Counted from the stretch's first letter, positions 11,652 through 22,510 are shown. The stretch: 64,000 nucleotides of DNA from Sabethes cyaneus (GCF_943734655.1 NC_071353.1:145000043-145064042), one strand, 5' to 3'. Translations and numbers: made by a program. The notes: generated by a model not told the origin, from the sequence alone.

Positions 11652-12869
11652 TCATTTCTCCTTCAGCAGTTGGTTGAGGAAATCTATCTCACCCTGCAGC
11701 TGCTTGATGGCGTTGTTCTGGTTCTTGACGATCTTACGGCAGGCGAACAGTTCCTTCAGCGTTTGCTCGTACTTTTCCTTGTAGTTGATCGCCCCGTTCA
11801 GCGCCGCCGCCGCCGAGTGGTGACCGTTGCTGTGGCTGTGGTTGACCGCCGGTGTCACGGTAAGTTCGGCTTTCAGCGATGCGGGAATAACCGCGGCCGC
11901 CGCCTTGACGGCCTTCATCTGCTGCAGCTGCTTGTAGGCGGCCAGTTCCTTTTCCACCGCACTCTGCAGGCCCGACTCGTACTCGGAGGAATCTCCTCCG
12001 TCCATGTCCACGTAGTTGATTCCGTACCCCCGTTCATCCTCGAGCTTTTCCTGTGCGGCAGCAGCTGCTAGTTTGCCGCTGCTGGTATTGTTATTATTGT
12101 TGTTGCTGCTGATGTGGTTGTTGTTGTTGTTATTGTTGTTGTTGTTTGAGTTGGGTTTTTGCTTCAGCGAGGCCAGCAGCGATCGTGTCTGCTGCTGGTT
12201 CGGTACCTGCTGTCGATGTTGGAGCTGTAGGGCTGCAGCAAACGCTTTCCGCTGTTGCTCTTTCAGCTGCTGGCGTTGAATCAGTCCGGCTAGCGCGCCG
12301 CTCACGGCAGCATGGTTGTTGCTGGTGCTGGTACTAAGGTTGAGGGCGGCGGGGAGTGATCTTCGCTGCTTGGCAACCGGCTGCTGTGCTGAAGGCGGCG
12401 ACGACAGCGGTCGCTTCGTTGACATTGGCATGACGAGTGGTGACTCGCTGTCGTTGTTGTTGTTGTGGTGGTTGGGTGGCGAATTATTGCCACCGATACT
12501 ACCACCACCACCACCAACAGCCAGCCCCAGTCCTATTCCGCTAATACTGTAGCGATTCTTTGGTTCTTTACTGGCTGGATACTGTGTCGGCACTGAACCT
12601 TTTTTCAGCCCTTGACTGAAAAGATTTGGATTGTTGAAATCGCTCGGCTGAAAGTGATCGGAGCAGATTCGAGAACTCTTGTACAGGTACTCGGGGCCAT
12701 TTTCGGCATATTTCTTCCACAGCTCGGGCCGGTTGCAGAATTCGACCCACTGCTTGCACATATCAGGATCTCGAGGAAATCGAAAATACGATCTGGTGTT
12801 GGTCTGATTCAGCAATTGCCTGTTACGGCAACCCATTACCAGACAATGACTTCCGGACATCTTTCCCAT
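11652..12869 (-). CDS. THAP zinc-finger domain protein, single exon, nested antisense in Nrg intron
   Basis: The uninterrupted 405-codon frame encodes an N-terminal THAP domain (residues about 7-98), a sequence-specific DNA-binding zinc finger. The zinc ligands are C9, C14, C69 and H72 (HCLVMGC ... RICSDHF). Other conserved THAP positions are present: FP at 31-32, W41, the Phe after the His, SDF and P94 in VPTQYP. The middle is low complexity (glycine runs, Asn-rich runs around residues 240-262, Gln-rich 198-225). The last ~45 residues (KYEQTLKELFACRKI ... LNQLLKEK) look like a coiled coil for dimerisation, as in other THAP proteins. The start at M1 gives MGKMSG; M4 is an alternative. It is probably a nuclear transcription or chromatin factor; I recognise no specific orthologue. 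It lies wholly inside the neuroglian intron in opposite orientation. Confidence 0.88.
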   Translation of the reverse strand: MGKMSGSHCLVMGCRNRQLLNQTNTRSYFRFPRDPDMCKQWVEFCNRPELWKKYAENGPEYLYKSSRICSDHFQPSDFNNPNLFSQGLKKGSVPTQYPASKEPKNRYSISGIGLGLAVGGGGGSIGGNNSPPNHHNNNNDSESPLVMPMSTKRPLSSPPSAQQPVAKQRRSLPAALNLSTSTSNNHAAVSGALAGLIQRQQLKEQQRKAFAAALQLQHRQQVPNQQQTRSLLASLKQKPNSNNNNNNNNNNHISSNNNNNNTSSGKLAAAAAQEKLEDERGYGINYVDMDGGDSSEYESGLQSAVEKELAAYKQLQQMKAVKAAAAVIPASLKAELTVTPAVNHSHSNGHHSAAAALNGAINYKEKYEQTLKELFACRKIVKNQNNAIKQLQGEIDFLNQLLKEK

Positions 12870-13215
12870 CGTCGTGCTGTCTCCTTTATATTGTTATTTC
12901 GTAAGCACTTTAGCAACTAACTACCTATCGGTCTAACGCGATATTGGGAAAAACCAGCTCAAACTCCAAGGAATTTACGATGACACAGTTCTAGGTTCAC
13001 ACAATCGCTCTTCCTAATCTTTGTCGTCCGTCCACGACCAGCACACCACACTGACACACACTGAACCGTATGGCACACAAAATGTTGATGATATTCTTTC
13101 TTCTCGGCCGGACCAATCGAGAGGTAATTTTTTTTTCTACTGCGGCTGTTCCGTATGCTACCGACCGACCGACCGACCCAACTCACACACTGCCGACACT
13201 CACGTCGTCGTAGGC
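12870..13215 (-). promoter_or_regulatory. Presumed 5' flank / promoter region of the THAP gene
   Basis: By position, 5' UTR and proximal promoter of the minus-strand THAP gene. A TATAAAGG sequence on the minus strand lies about 20 bp upstream of the ATG (about 12889-12896), too close to act as its TATA box unless transcription starts very near the ATG. A (CCGA)n run is at 13161-13179. No confident transcription start can be read. Confidence 0.3.
13161..13179. repeat. (CCGA)n microsatellite
   Basis: Four to five tandem CCGA units in the 5' flank of the THAP gene; the same tetranucleotide is found at three other places in the window. Confidence 0.85.
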
Positions 13216-13223
13216 CCCGTGGG

Positions 13224-13515
13224 CAGGGATGCCACATATAATTCTGTGTTTTTTGATGAAAAAATCTGACAATCTGTACGGCGAGGAAAAATATCTGTGC
13301 AAAAATCTGTCCAATGCAAAACAATGAGAGTGAAAGAGATAGAGAGTCATTTTGCTGGCTATTTTCGCCTCTTTCACTCTCATGTAAAAGCTCAAAAACC
13401 TGTTTAATCTGTGTAATTTGGCGAAAATCTGTATTCTGTGCATACAGATTCTGTACAGGCGATTTCTTTCAAATATCTGTTAAACACAGAATAATCTGTG
13501 CATGTGGCAACCCTG
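13224..13515. mobile_element. hAT-type MITE, 292 bp
   Basis: Terminal inverted repeats start CAGGG(A/T)TGCCACAT and are flanked by a perfect 8 bp duplication CCCGTGGG (13216-13223 and 13516-13523). An 8 bp duplication and CAGGG ends fit the hAT superfamily. The interior is non-coding and has many short AATCTGT motifs on either strand. It lies about 355 bp upstream of the THAP gene ATG, so it may have altered that gene's promoter region. Confidence 0.9.
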
Positions 13516-13523
13516 CCCGTGGG

Positions 13524-13829
13524 ATATAGCTTCGCACAAAACCTACACCAATCGGGTACCTAAAGCAGAACTGCCTGCCTGACTGACTGACTGATACCGA
13601 ACGACGGGGCCACCACCGTCAGCAGCGTTGCTGGCTGAGATGTGCGCGAATCAAGGACCTTTCGGGGTGTGTAGATAGACTGGTGTATATGCGCGCGCGG
13701 ATTGGCACTCGTTGCTTAAATGCGTCTTTACTCGACCTGCTGCTGACACGGACTGTGTAAGTGTATACTATCTAATAATTTCTCTAACACTTAATTGAAA
13801 TATGCTGTATGGTTTACAACGTTTCGGCA
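13524..13829. other. Intron sequence, unclassified
   Basis: Short GC-rich stretch with ACTG repeats (about 13578-13592) and no recognised gene or repeat. It separates the hAT MITE from the palindromic repeat island. Confidence 0.5.
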
Positions 13830-16107
13830 TCTAGACGCTTTTTTGGCCATTCTGGGCCTGATTTGGGATTAATTCTTTTTTTTTGCCATTTCCAGCCGTT
13901 TGAAGCGTTTTCGGGCGATTTTATGTTTAATTCGGAACCATTTTTAACGTATTTTAAAGTATAGGATCAAAATAATTTTTATTTTGATTTAAAGGCGTTT
14001 CCCGGCAATTTTGAGCGTAATTTGGGATCATGCTTATTTTGACCATTTCTGGTTTTTTGGCTATCTCAGATTTAATTTGGGATTAGTTTTTATTTTGACG
14101 TTCCAAATTCAATTTAAATCCAAATCAAATTCGGTCTGGAACCAATTCGTATCTAAATACAATTCTAATCCGATCCAATATCCAAATTCAATCCAATTCA
14201 AACCCACATCCAAAACCAATTAAATCCAATTCTACTTAACTCCACTTCCAAGTTCAATCCAAAACATATTTTAATCCAAATCCTGTTCAAATTTCAATCT
14301 AGTTTGAATCCAAATGCAATCCGATTTAAATCCAATCCTAATCTAATCCAAATCCAATCCAACTCAAACCCACTTCAAAATGCAATCAAAAACCAATTCA
14401 AAATTAACATCCTAAATCCATTGAAATACAATCAAAATCAGACCCAAATCCAATCTATCCGCAAGTCAATCAAAGTTTAAACTACAGCAAATCCAAATCT
14501 GATTTAATTCCAATCCTAATTCAATCTAAAACTACAATCCAATGCAAATCCAATCTAAATCCAATTGAGGTCCAATCCAAACATAATCCAACACACATAA
14601 TCGTCCAACTCCAATTTGCATTGCTTTCGGATTGGAGTGGATTTGACTTGGATTTAATTTGAATTGGATTCGAATTGGATTAGGATTGGAAGTTAACTAG
14701 ATTTGGATTGGATATTGATTGGCTTTGAATAAGATTGCTTCTGAAGGAAAGAAATGGCCTAAAACACTTTCGAAGTCTTAAACTGACCAAGAATAAAAAT
14801 AATTGGGTTAAGTTAGCCGGAAACTGTTCCTAAGGTAGGAAATAGACAAAAAAAATGCAAAAACGAATGTAAAAAAATGTCCAAAATAAAAATGATTCCG
14901 AAGTAAGCAAAAAAATGAGCCGAAAATGCTACTGAAGGCCAGAAACGACCAAAAAACATTCTTGAAGGTCGAAAATTACCAAAATAAAAATGATCCCGAA
15001 TTAAGCCGAATAATGCTTCTCAAGGCCAGAAAAAAACCGCAATAAGAACGATCTCGAATCAAGCATAGAATGGTCGAAAATTGCTCCTGAAGACCAGAAA
15101 CAACAAAAAAAAATGGTTTTGATGATCAAAATAATAATGGTCTCGAATTATGCTTCCAAAGACCAGAAATAGTCAAAACAAAAATATGGCCAAAAAACGG
15201 ACAAAATAAGACTGCTCCCAAACTAAGCGTAAAATTGCAGGAGAACACCACTGAAGGGATTTGGATTCGATTTTGATGTGGATTTGAGTTGTAATGAATT
15301 CAAATTTGGATAGGATTTGGATGAGATTTGTATTGAGCTTGGATGGGAATCGGGTTGGAATTGGCATCGTTTTGGATTGGAATTAAACTAGATTTTGATT
15401 AGCTTTGGGTTGGCTTGAACTTGTATTGGATAAAAATGGGACTTGGATCATATTTCAATTGGATTTGGACGGAAAGGATGTGGATTTGAGTTAGATTGGA
15501 CTTTGATTGTATTCAAATTGGATTTGAATTGGACGCAGATTGGATTGAAGTTAGATGTTAATTTGATTTTAATTGGAACTTGTTGTGGATTTGAGTTGAA
15601 TTGACTTTACATTGCATTAAGAGTACATTCGAATTGGAGTGGATTTGAATTGGATTAAGATTAACAATTAGGATTGGAATTAAATTAGATTTGGATCAGA
15701 TTTAGATTGCAATTTGACTGGCTTTGGATAAGATTGGACACGGAACGGATTTTGAATGGATTTAAATTGAACTAGGATCGAAAGACTGGACTTGGAACGG
15801 ATTGGGAATAGATTAAATTGAACTAGAATCGGATTCAAATTGTCTTTGGATTGTATTTAAATTGAACTTGGATTGAATTTAATTTGGAATTGATTTTGGT
15901 GTGGATTTGGGTTTAATCGGATTAGGATTATATTCGGATTGGATTTGGCATTCGGATTGGAGTGGATTTATCTTGGATTTAATTTGAATTGGATTCGAAT
16001 TGGATTAGGATTGGAATTTAATTAGATTTGGATTGGATTTTGATTGGCTTTGAATAAGATTAGACTTGGAACAGATTTTGAATTGATCTTGGATCGGATA
16101 CAAATGG

Positions 16108-16533
16108 TATTTTCTTTTCCCTGTGTGGACTTATCACTGCGACCAATATCTTTGATCTATTGTGATATTGTTCTATTGAGTGAACGATATGCTTATTGAG
16201 TTTTATGCGTGCTCGTGTGTAATTGGGTTTCCCTTCTTTTAATGCTTTCTCTACTTTACCCACCTCATTCCACATGACAGCGCTGTTCCCAATTATAGCC
16301 ATCCCTGGTGCAGGTAACCGGTGCATTTAACTGTAAGAGTTCTTTTTGCGCTATCAATAGGCCTTATCGTGATAATATAGAATTCAGCATGAAGGAAGGG
16401 TGATGAGGAGCCTAACAATACACCCATGCAAAAGTCACTTTGACATCGAATGGCCTGATTCCACTAAGATTCGAACCCGCGACAATTCGCTTGTCAAAGC
16501 AGAATCGACAACCTTGCGGCTACAGAGCCCCCT
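16108..16533 (-). repeat. tRNA-derived SINE-like repeat, copy 2
   Basis: On the minus strand the repeat starts near 16533 with a tRNA-like head: TAGCCGCAAGG resembles a pol III A box, and GGGTTCGAATC (about 16473-16483) is a good B box. The body continues for about 350 bp. It is shared with 4120-4515 and 62470-62790, including the phrase TTCATGCTGAATTCTATATT and the run around 16190-16290. The copy sits inside one arm of the palindromic island and has no counterpart in the other arm. Confidence 0.7.
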
Positions 16534-18005
16534 TCCAAATTGTATTTAAATTGTATTTAAATTGAACTTAGATAAGATTTATATTGGATTTAACATTGGA
16601 TGTGGATTTAGTTGGGTTGGATTAGGATTATATTCGATTTAAATTTGGATTGGATTTTAATTGAACTTGAATTGATATAAGCTGGAGTGTGGTTCAATCT
16701 GAGTTGAATTTCGATTAGATTTGAATGACATTTGTATCGAATTTGAATTGGACTTGGGAACATCATCGTGCTAAGTCGAATCTAAATCCTATTTAAATTC
16801 GATACAAATGTCATACAAATCCAATCGAAATTCAATTCAAATCGAACCCCACTCCAGCTCAAATCAATTCAAAGTCAATTAAAATCCAAACTAAATCCAA
16901 TCCGAATACAATCCTAATCCGATTAAACCCAAATCCACATAAAAATCAATTCCAAATTAAATTCAATCCAAGTTCAATTTAAATGCAATCCAAATACAAT
17001 TTGAATCCGATTCTAGTTCAATACAAATCTATTCCCAATCCGTTCCGTGTCCAATCTTATCCAAAGCCAGTCAAAATGTAATCTAAATGTGATCCAAACC
17101 CAATTTAATTTTAACCCTAATTCTTAATCTTAATCCAATTCAAATCAACTCCAACCCCGAATGCTCTCCTAATGTAATGCAAAAACAATCCAACTCAAAT
17201 CCACAACAAGATTCAATCAAAATCAAAATGCAATTAAAATTTAACTTCAATCCGACTCAAACCAACATCTAACTTCAATCCAATCTGCGTCCAATTCAAA
17301 TCCAATTTGAATACAATCAAAGTCCAATCTAACTCAAATCCACATCCTTTCCGTCCAAATCCAATCTTTTCCAAACTAAATCGAAGTTCAATTTAAATTC
17401 AATTCAAATCCAATTGATATATGATCCAGGTCCAATTATTATACAATCCAAGTTCAATCTAACCCAAGTTCAATCCAACCCAAAGCTAATCAAAATCTAG
17501 TTTAATTCCAATCCAAAACGAAGCCAATTTCAACCCGATTCCCATCCAAGCTCAATAAAAATCTCATCCAAATCCTATCCAAATTTAAATTCATTACAAC
17601 TCAAATCCACATTAAAATCGAATCCAAATCCCTTCAGTGGTGTTCTCCTGCAATTTTACGCTTAGTTTGGGAGCAGTCTTAATTTGGCTATTGTTAACCG
17701 TTGTTGGCCATATTTTTGTTTTGACCATTTCTAGTCTTTGGAAGCATAATTCGAAACCATTTTTATTTTGGCCATCAAAAGCATTTTTTGATCGTTTCTG
17801 GCATTTTTCGACCATTTTATGCTTGGTTTGAGATCATTATTATTGTGGCCTTTAGAAATGTTATTCGGCTTAATTCAGGATCATTTTTATTTTGATAATT
17901 TTTACCTTTTTGGTCATTTCTGGCCCCCAGAAGTATTTTCGACCCATTTTTTGTTTAATCCGGCATCATTCATATTCTGGAGATTTTTGACCATCGTTTT
18001 TGGCC

Positions 18006-18050
18006 CGCGAACAGCGAAGTCGTCGATAAACAAAAGTTAAGTCTTAGAAA
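18006..18050 (+). repeat. Truncated SINE tail
   Basis: CGAAGTCGTCGATAAACAAA followed by AGTTAAGTCTTAGAAAGACGT matches the 3' part of the SINEs at 23888 and 53703. Only the tail is present, embedded in the repeat island. Confidence 0.5.
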
Positions 18051-18544
18051 GACGTTTGGGCTTTTTTGGCGTTTTTGGCTATTTCCTACATTAGGAACGT
18101 TTTCCGGCGACTTTGAACTCAACTAATGATTAACGAATCATTTCTTGCCCTCAGGAGTATTTTGCGGTAATTTCATACTTAATTTCGGGTCATTTTTATT
18201 TTGGTAATTTTGACTTTCAAACGCATTTTTCTATCATTTTTTGTATTCTCCATTTCTGGCCTTCAGAAACGTTTTTATTCATACTTTTGTTTTAGCCTTC
18301 AGAAGCCTTTTTTGACCTTTCTTTTTTTTAGCAATTTCTGGCCGTCGAAAGCGTGTTTCGATTATTTTATGATTCACTCAGGAGCGTTGTTTGGCCGATT
18401 CTGGTTTTCGGAGGTATTCTCTTCAGTGACTTTCAGCTTACTTCGGAATCATTTTAATTATTACCATAAGACTGGACTGGAAGCATTTTCAAAAACATTT
18501 TTTGGTCATTTCTTCTGTTCAATTTGGTCATTTTAGGCTGAACA

Positions 18545-18850
18545 AAGATATAGAATAGATTCAAAGAAAATCATGGGAGTCCTCTTTTTTTGACGCCATC
18601 GACCACGAAATACTTTTACTGTCTTTTACTTTACTGTCATGGGATTCGCGGAACGGCGAAAGATCTGGTCAAAGCTTTCCTAAATAGAAGATCTCAGTAC
18701 GTACGGGTTGATGACACTTTGACTGTACCTCCAACTTTAATTGACGGCGTGCCGCAGGGCAGTAACTTAGGACCGTTAATGTTCCTGCGGTACATTACCG
18801 TTCTAAGTTACTCTTGCGTGGAAAACCAAGGACACCGTCCGTTTACTACA
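18545..18850 (+). mobile_element. Non-LTR reverse transcriptase fragment
   Basis: Frames give DAIDHEILL-like, LVKAFLNRRSQYVRVDD and the RT motif LIDGVPQGSNLGPLMFLRYI. This is the region before the catalytic YxDD box of a LINE reverse transcriptase. The fragment is isolated between type 2 repeat blocks and lacks both ends. It differs from the Jockey-type copies elsewhere in the window. Confidence 0.75.
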
Positions 18851-19563
18851 TTACAAATTACGAAGGTTTATTTCTGGCCTTCAAAAACGTTTTTGGGTAT
18901 TTTGTTTTATTTTGGCTATTCCTAGCCTACCGAAGTATTTTTCGAACACTTATTTGGCAATTTCTAGCGTTTTTCGGACATTTTTTTCTATTTCGTCCAT
19001 TTTTTTTATCTACAGAAGCGATTTCTTTTGTTTCTGCAGCATTTCTGTACATATTTTTTTGTTTTTTGGCAATTTTTGGCATTCAGGAGCTTTTTGGGTC
19101 ATATTTTGTTTAGAGCTATTTTTCGGCAATCGGAAGCGTTTTTTGGAGACTTTGAACTAACTATTAGATCCATGTTTTATTTTAGTTATTTCTTTTCTTC
19201 AGCTGCATTTTTAACCATTTTTTGTAGCGTGTATTTTGCCGTTTTTCGGTCAATGTTTTTTTTTTGTTTTCGATATTTTGGTCTTCAGAAACATTTTTGG
19301 CCTTTTTGCTGAATTCTGAGAATTCTGCTCAAATCTCGACTCAATTCTGAGCCATTTTGCTTAATGTGAGAAAAAATTTATATTGTTTATTTCTGACTTA
19401 TACAAGCTTTTTTCGGCGATTTTGAGTTTTTTTTTTGATAATTTTCCGCCTTTGGTAGTTTAATTTTGGATCATGGTCTCAATTCGGGTTATTTTTTATT
19501 TTGGCTGTTTCTAACCTTTAGAAACATTTTACAGCATTTTAGAATTGCAAAAAATTGAAAATA

Positions 19564-19724
19564 CACTCAAGTCGCTTTTTACGCAAAGGATACAAATCGC
19601 GTAAAAACAGCGTAAATTCCGAAATTCGCGTAAAAAAACCGCGTAAGTTCCGAAATTCGCGCAAAAAACCGTGTAAATCGTAAAAATAGTCGTGTAAAAA
19701 AACGCGTAAAGAGCGACTTCAGTG
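19564..19724. mobile_element. TA-flanked MITE (mariner/Tc1-type), 161 bp
   Basis: The inverted ends start CACT(C/G)AAGTCGCT(T/C)TTTACGC, 19 of 21 bases matching, and are flanked by TA on both sides (19562-19563, 19725-19726). The interior is made of short CGCGTAAA and CCGAAATTCGCG repeats. Confidence 0.8.
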
Positions 19725-19726
19725 TA

Positions 19727-22330
19727 TTATTTTTTTCATGTTTTAGTATTGAAAGGTTTTTATATACTTGACCAGTTAATTGTCGTAGCATTCATAGCTG
19801 AGGAAGTATGCTTTAAAAACGCCCGAAACGTTGAGCAATTTATAAAACTGCAAATCTTGTACAAAGTTATGTTTTAGATAGCGGTCGATACCCAAATATC
19901 GTTTTCTTACATCATACATATTGGTAAACTCTCTCAGCATTAACTGCATCTGTACTTTTCGATCATTGGTACCGCTGTTGTGCTATTCCTGAACACTCCC
20001 TTACTCTTTCTATTAGCACCATCAAACCATCTCGCTGTACACATTAGAACGTTCCGGTGCGTACACCACCATACACGCCACGGATCACGTGTATTCCTTC
20101 CGAAATTAGGGAATCGCATTACCAACGGAAAAGCCAGCTCATCAAAACGCCGGACACCCAATTAGTGCCAGAGAGAGAGAGAGGATATGCCAATGCAGCA
20201 GGCAATTCCTTCGGGGGTTTCGCATTTCCCATCATAGACGAAGCTCATCTACCACAAACTGTGAGAAATTGTCCCGATTGTTTTGTTTGTTTACCTTATG
20301 GCCTGTCATTCCCATATGCCGGTAACAAACAGTATACTTCCACCAGCCAGTCAGCCAGCCCACATGATCCCTTACGCTTGATTGCTTCCACAGACGGCGA
20401 ATAACCATTTCGCCACTCGACACCCGCAGTTCCAATCGTCCGTCATTATGTATCCTCTGCCACAAACAAAGCCGACCATTTTCAAGCGCGCACACACACA
20501 CGCACGTAGGGAAAGGCAAATTTTTGTGAAGTGTCATTACGTTCTGGTTCGGTTTTCTGCAGTTATAAACTCCGAAAAAGGGATCTATATGAACAATGGG
20601 TTAGGGATCGATTACCAACTACCACTAAAGTCGAAAACCGCACCAAAATAGAAGGAGCAATTAATTTTCCGAAAAGGACAATCAAACACGCGCCAGTCGG
20701 CTGGTCGTCGTCGCAGTTTAGTGGTTTCCCATTAGGGTCCCTTGGTGAATGAATTTAACCAAACATTCGTTTGGTTTGTTCACCAAGCAAAAATCTGTCA
20801 TAGAATTTTGGTGACCTAAATACAATTTCCGAATTACGGGAAATTCAATCCGGCTGCCATTTAGTTAGTTAGTACAGGCGAAGCAGTTGGGGTCGAATTT
20901 CTGCTTAACCAGACCGAAGGAGAAACTTCAGTTTGGACCATTGTTTGCAGTCGTCATAATGTGTTCTAATTTCATGGAACGCTTCCTATCAGATGTCGGC
21001 CGTAAAATGAGCGTTCGTAGGTTCTCCGAAGAGCACCGCTCTGCTGTCTTTAAACACCCGTGTCGATCATATTTCACCAACCGACTGGGCGGTGTTGTGG
21101 TGCGACGCTGATAAGGTTGTCAGCTCCACTACTGGCTGCTGTCAGTCGACCCCCTAAGCTCTACGACGAATAAGTCCGTAATAGGAAACGCTACCTTGTT
21201 TATAGCGCGCATTTCCAAGATGATTTGAAGGCACTTGCCATTTCCATTGGCGTGTGTTTGTTTTCGATTGCAGCACAGTACCCCAACCAAGTGCCGCGCA
21301 GGTCAGTCCTGGAGGGCGCGCCGCGAACGATAAACAAAACGTGCCCTCCTTAAGGCGGCTTAAAATACGAGCTGAAGGTAGAAAGAGCCGATGTGGAAAT
21401 AAAGTGATTCACTTTATTGTGAGTCATTTCTGCTGGTTTGCCTTGTTGTGTTGTTCCCTGCGAGAATGCAAACCAAACCCGAACCCCACCGGTTTCGATG
21501 CTTCTGCTGATGAAGACGGTGACTTATGGAATATTTAGATTAGAAAGTGTAAAAATAAGATCCCTGTGCAGCTAGACTATTTTCGGATTTCGATTCGTGG
21601 TGCTTTCCTACGTTACACTTGTTTCGGCTCTCGAAAGCGGGAATTTGCTCCCCAACATACGATTGTTTGTATTATGTTGGACTCCTCTCGTACGCAGTGC
21701 GATTGCAAAGAAGGAAAATGACGATGATGATGTTGATGATGATGATGTGGTAATTTGTTTACAACACAATTTTTCCATTAGCACGTCGAAATCTTGTGAT
21801 TCAATTTGGGTTAGTCTTGAGTGATATAGCTTAACACTCTAATGAGTGCTTGGTGGGCTATATGTAAAGTATTAATTGTTTTGTCCTCATGACCATACAC
21901 TAAGGGCATAGAATCCATGAAACCTATGGTAGCACAATATGCTTTTATTTTTTGGTTATAGCTTCTTGAAAAGCCAAGAAAGCACTTAAAAGACACAGGT
22001 TTCCACTTTCGCTCGACCTTTGTGGATGTGTAAAAGTGTAAAGAAACGAATAATAACCATCATTTCTTTTATTTTCTTTGAACAGAAGCAATTTAAAAGA
22101 TTTTTATGCTGTGAATTCTTTGTCATTTAAGTCTAATAAAATAAATAATTTTTTTGAATATACAGGTTGAAAACTGCTCCCGAACCTAATTAAATTATGG
22201 AGTGATTCTTATATAGTACTTACCCCTGTGGCGCATTTTGGTAATTCTTCAGATCTCTGGACGTCATCTTGAATTCATAATTACGAATTGAGCAAACCTC
22301 GTTTTTACCTGTTTACTCCCAAATTAGGCC
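19727..22330. other. Intron sequence, mostly unclassified
   Basis: No gene is recognised. It includes a 47 bp hairpin (20741-20787), short GA and CA runs (20167-20183, 20490-20505) and a GATGAT run (about 21722-21746). Open frames up to 115 codons overlap each other and show no domain. Confidence 0.5.
20741..20787. other. Two-stem hairpin
   Basis: CTTGGTGAA (20741-20749) pairs perfectly with TTCACCAAG (20779-20787), and inside it AACCAAAC (20757-20764) pairs with GTTTGGTT (20769-20776) around a 4-base loop. It could be a small RNA structure, an inverted-repeat remnant or chance. Confidence 0.6.
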
Positions 22331-22334
22331 ATTG

Positions 22335-22510
22335 CAAATCGTTTTAAAACTTTTTGTCACCCCCCCTTAGAAATTGGCTTGAAACATCGGGGGGCAAAAA
22401 AATAATTTGTAGGATATGAGTTCATTTTTTTAATTTTTATAAAATCATGTTATGTGGGCTCTACAGCCTGAAAAACTTGAAAAATGAGTGTACGAGTTGA
22501 ATTAGTGACC
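22335..22510 (+). repeat. Dispersed repeat, copy 1 of an inverted pair
   Basis: Matches 33940-34120 in the opposite orientation: GCAAATCGTTTTAAAACTTT, TTTTTTGCCC/GGGGGGCAAAAAAATAATTT, GTAGGATATGAGTT and CTACAGCCTGAAAAACT are shared. Family unknown, no coding sequence. Confidence 0.65.

Larger units (their letters stand above)
13830..19560. repeat. Compound palindromic island of degenerate short repeats
   Basis: About 5.7 kb built from two degenerate repeat types. Type 1 is made of GGATTTGAATT-like units (or the complement), for example 14100-14635, 14640-14760, 15255-16105 and 16540-17640. Type 2 is a unit of roughly 70-75 bp containing TTTTATTTTGGCC, TTTCTGGCCTTCAGAAGC and TTCGGGATCA-like phrases, for example 13840-14090, 14760-15240 inverted and 17640-19560. 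Blocks alternate in orientation around a centre near 16769. Left arm 15209-16757 pairs with right arm 16776-17679, and more loosely beyond. Insertions are present: a SINE-like repeat (16108-16533), a SINE tail (about 18006-18050) and a reverse transcriptase fragment (18545-18850). No host gene is visible. Confidence 0.85.

Noticed and set aside
11670..12920. Several plus-strand frames rich in Leu, Val and Ser
   Set aside because: Shadows of the THAP gene on the minus strand, produced by its Asn/Gln codon runs.
16060..16326. 88-codon minus-strand frame with a Met start
   Set aside because: It lies inside a SINE-like repeat; the related sequence at 62.6 kb does not keep the frame open.
16440..16533. 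tRNA gene on the minus strand
   Set aside because: A- and B-box words are present, but no cloverleaf with paired acceptor and anticodon stems could be read, and the same sequence continues as a dispersed repeat.
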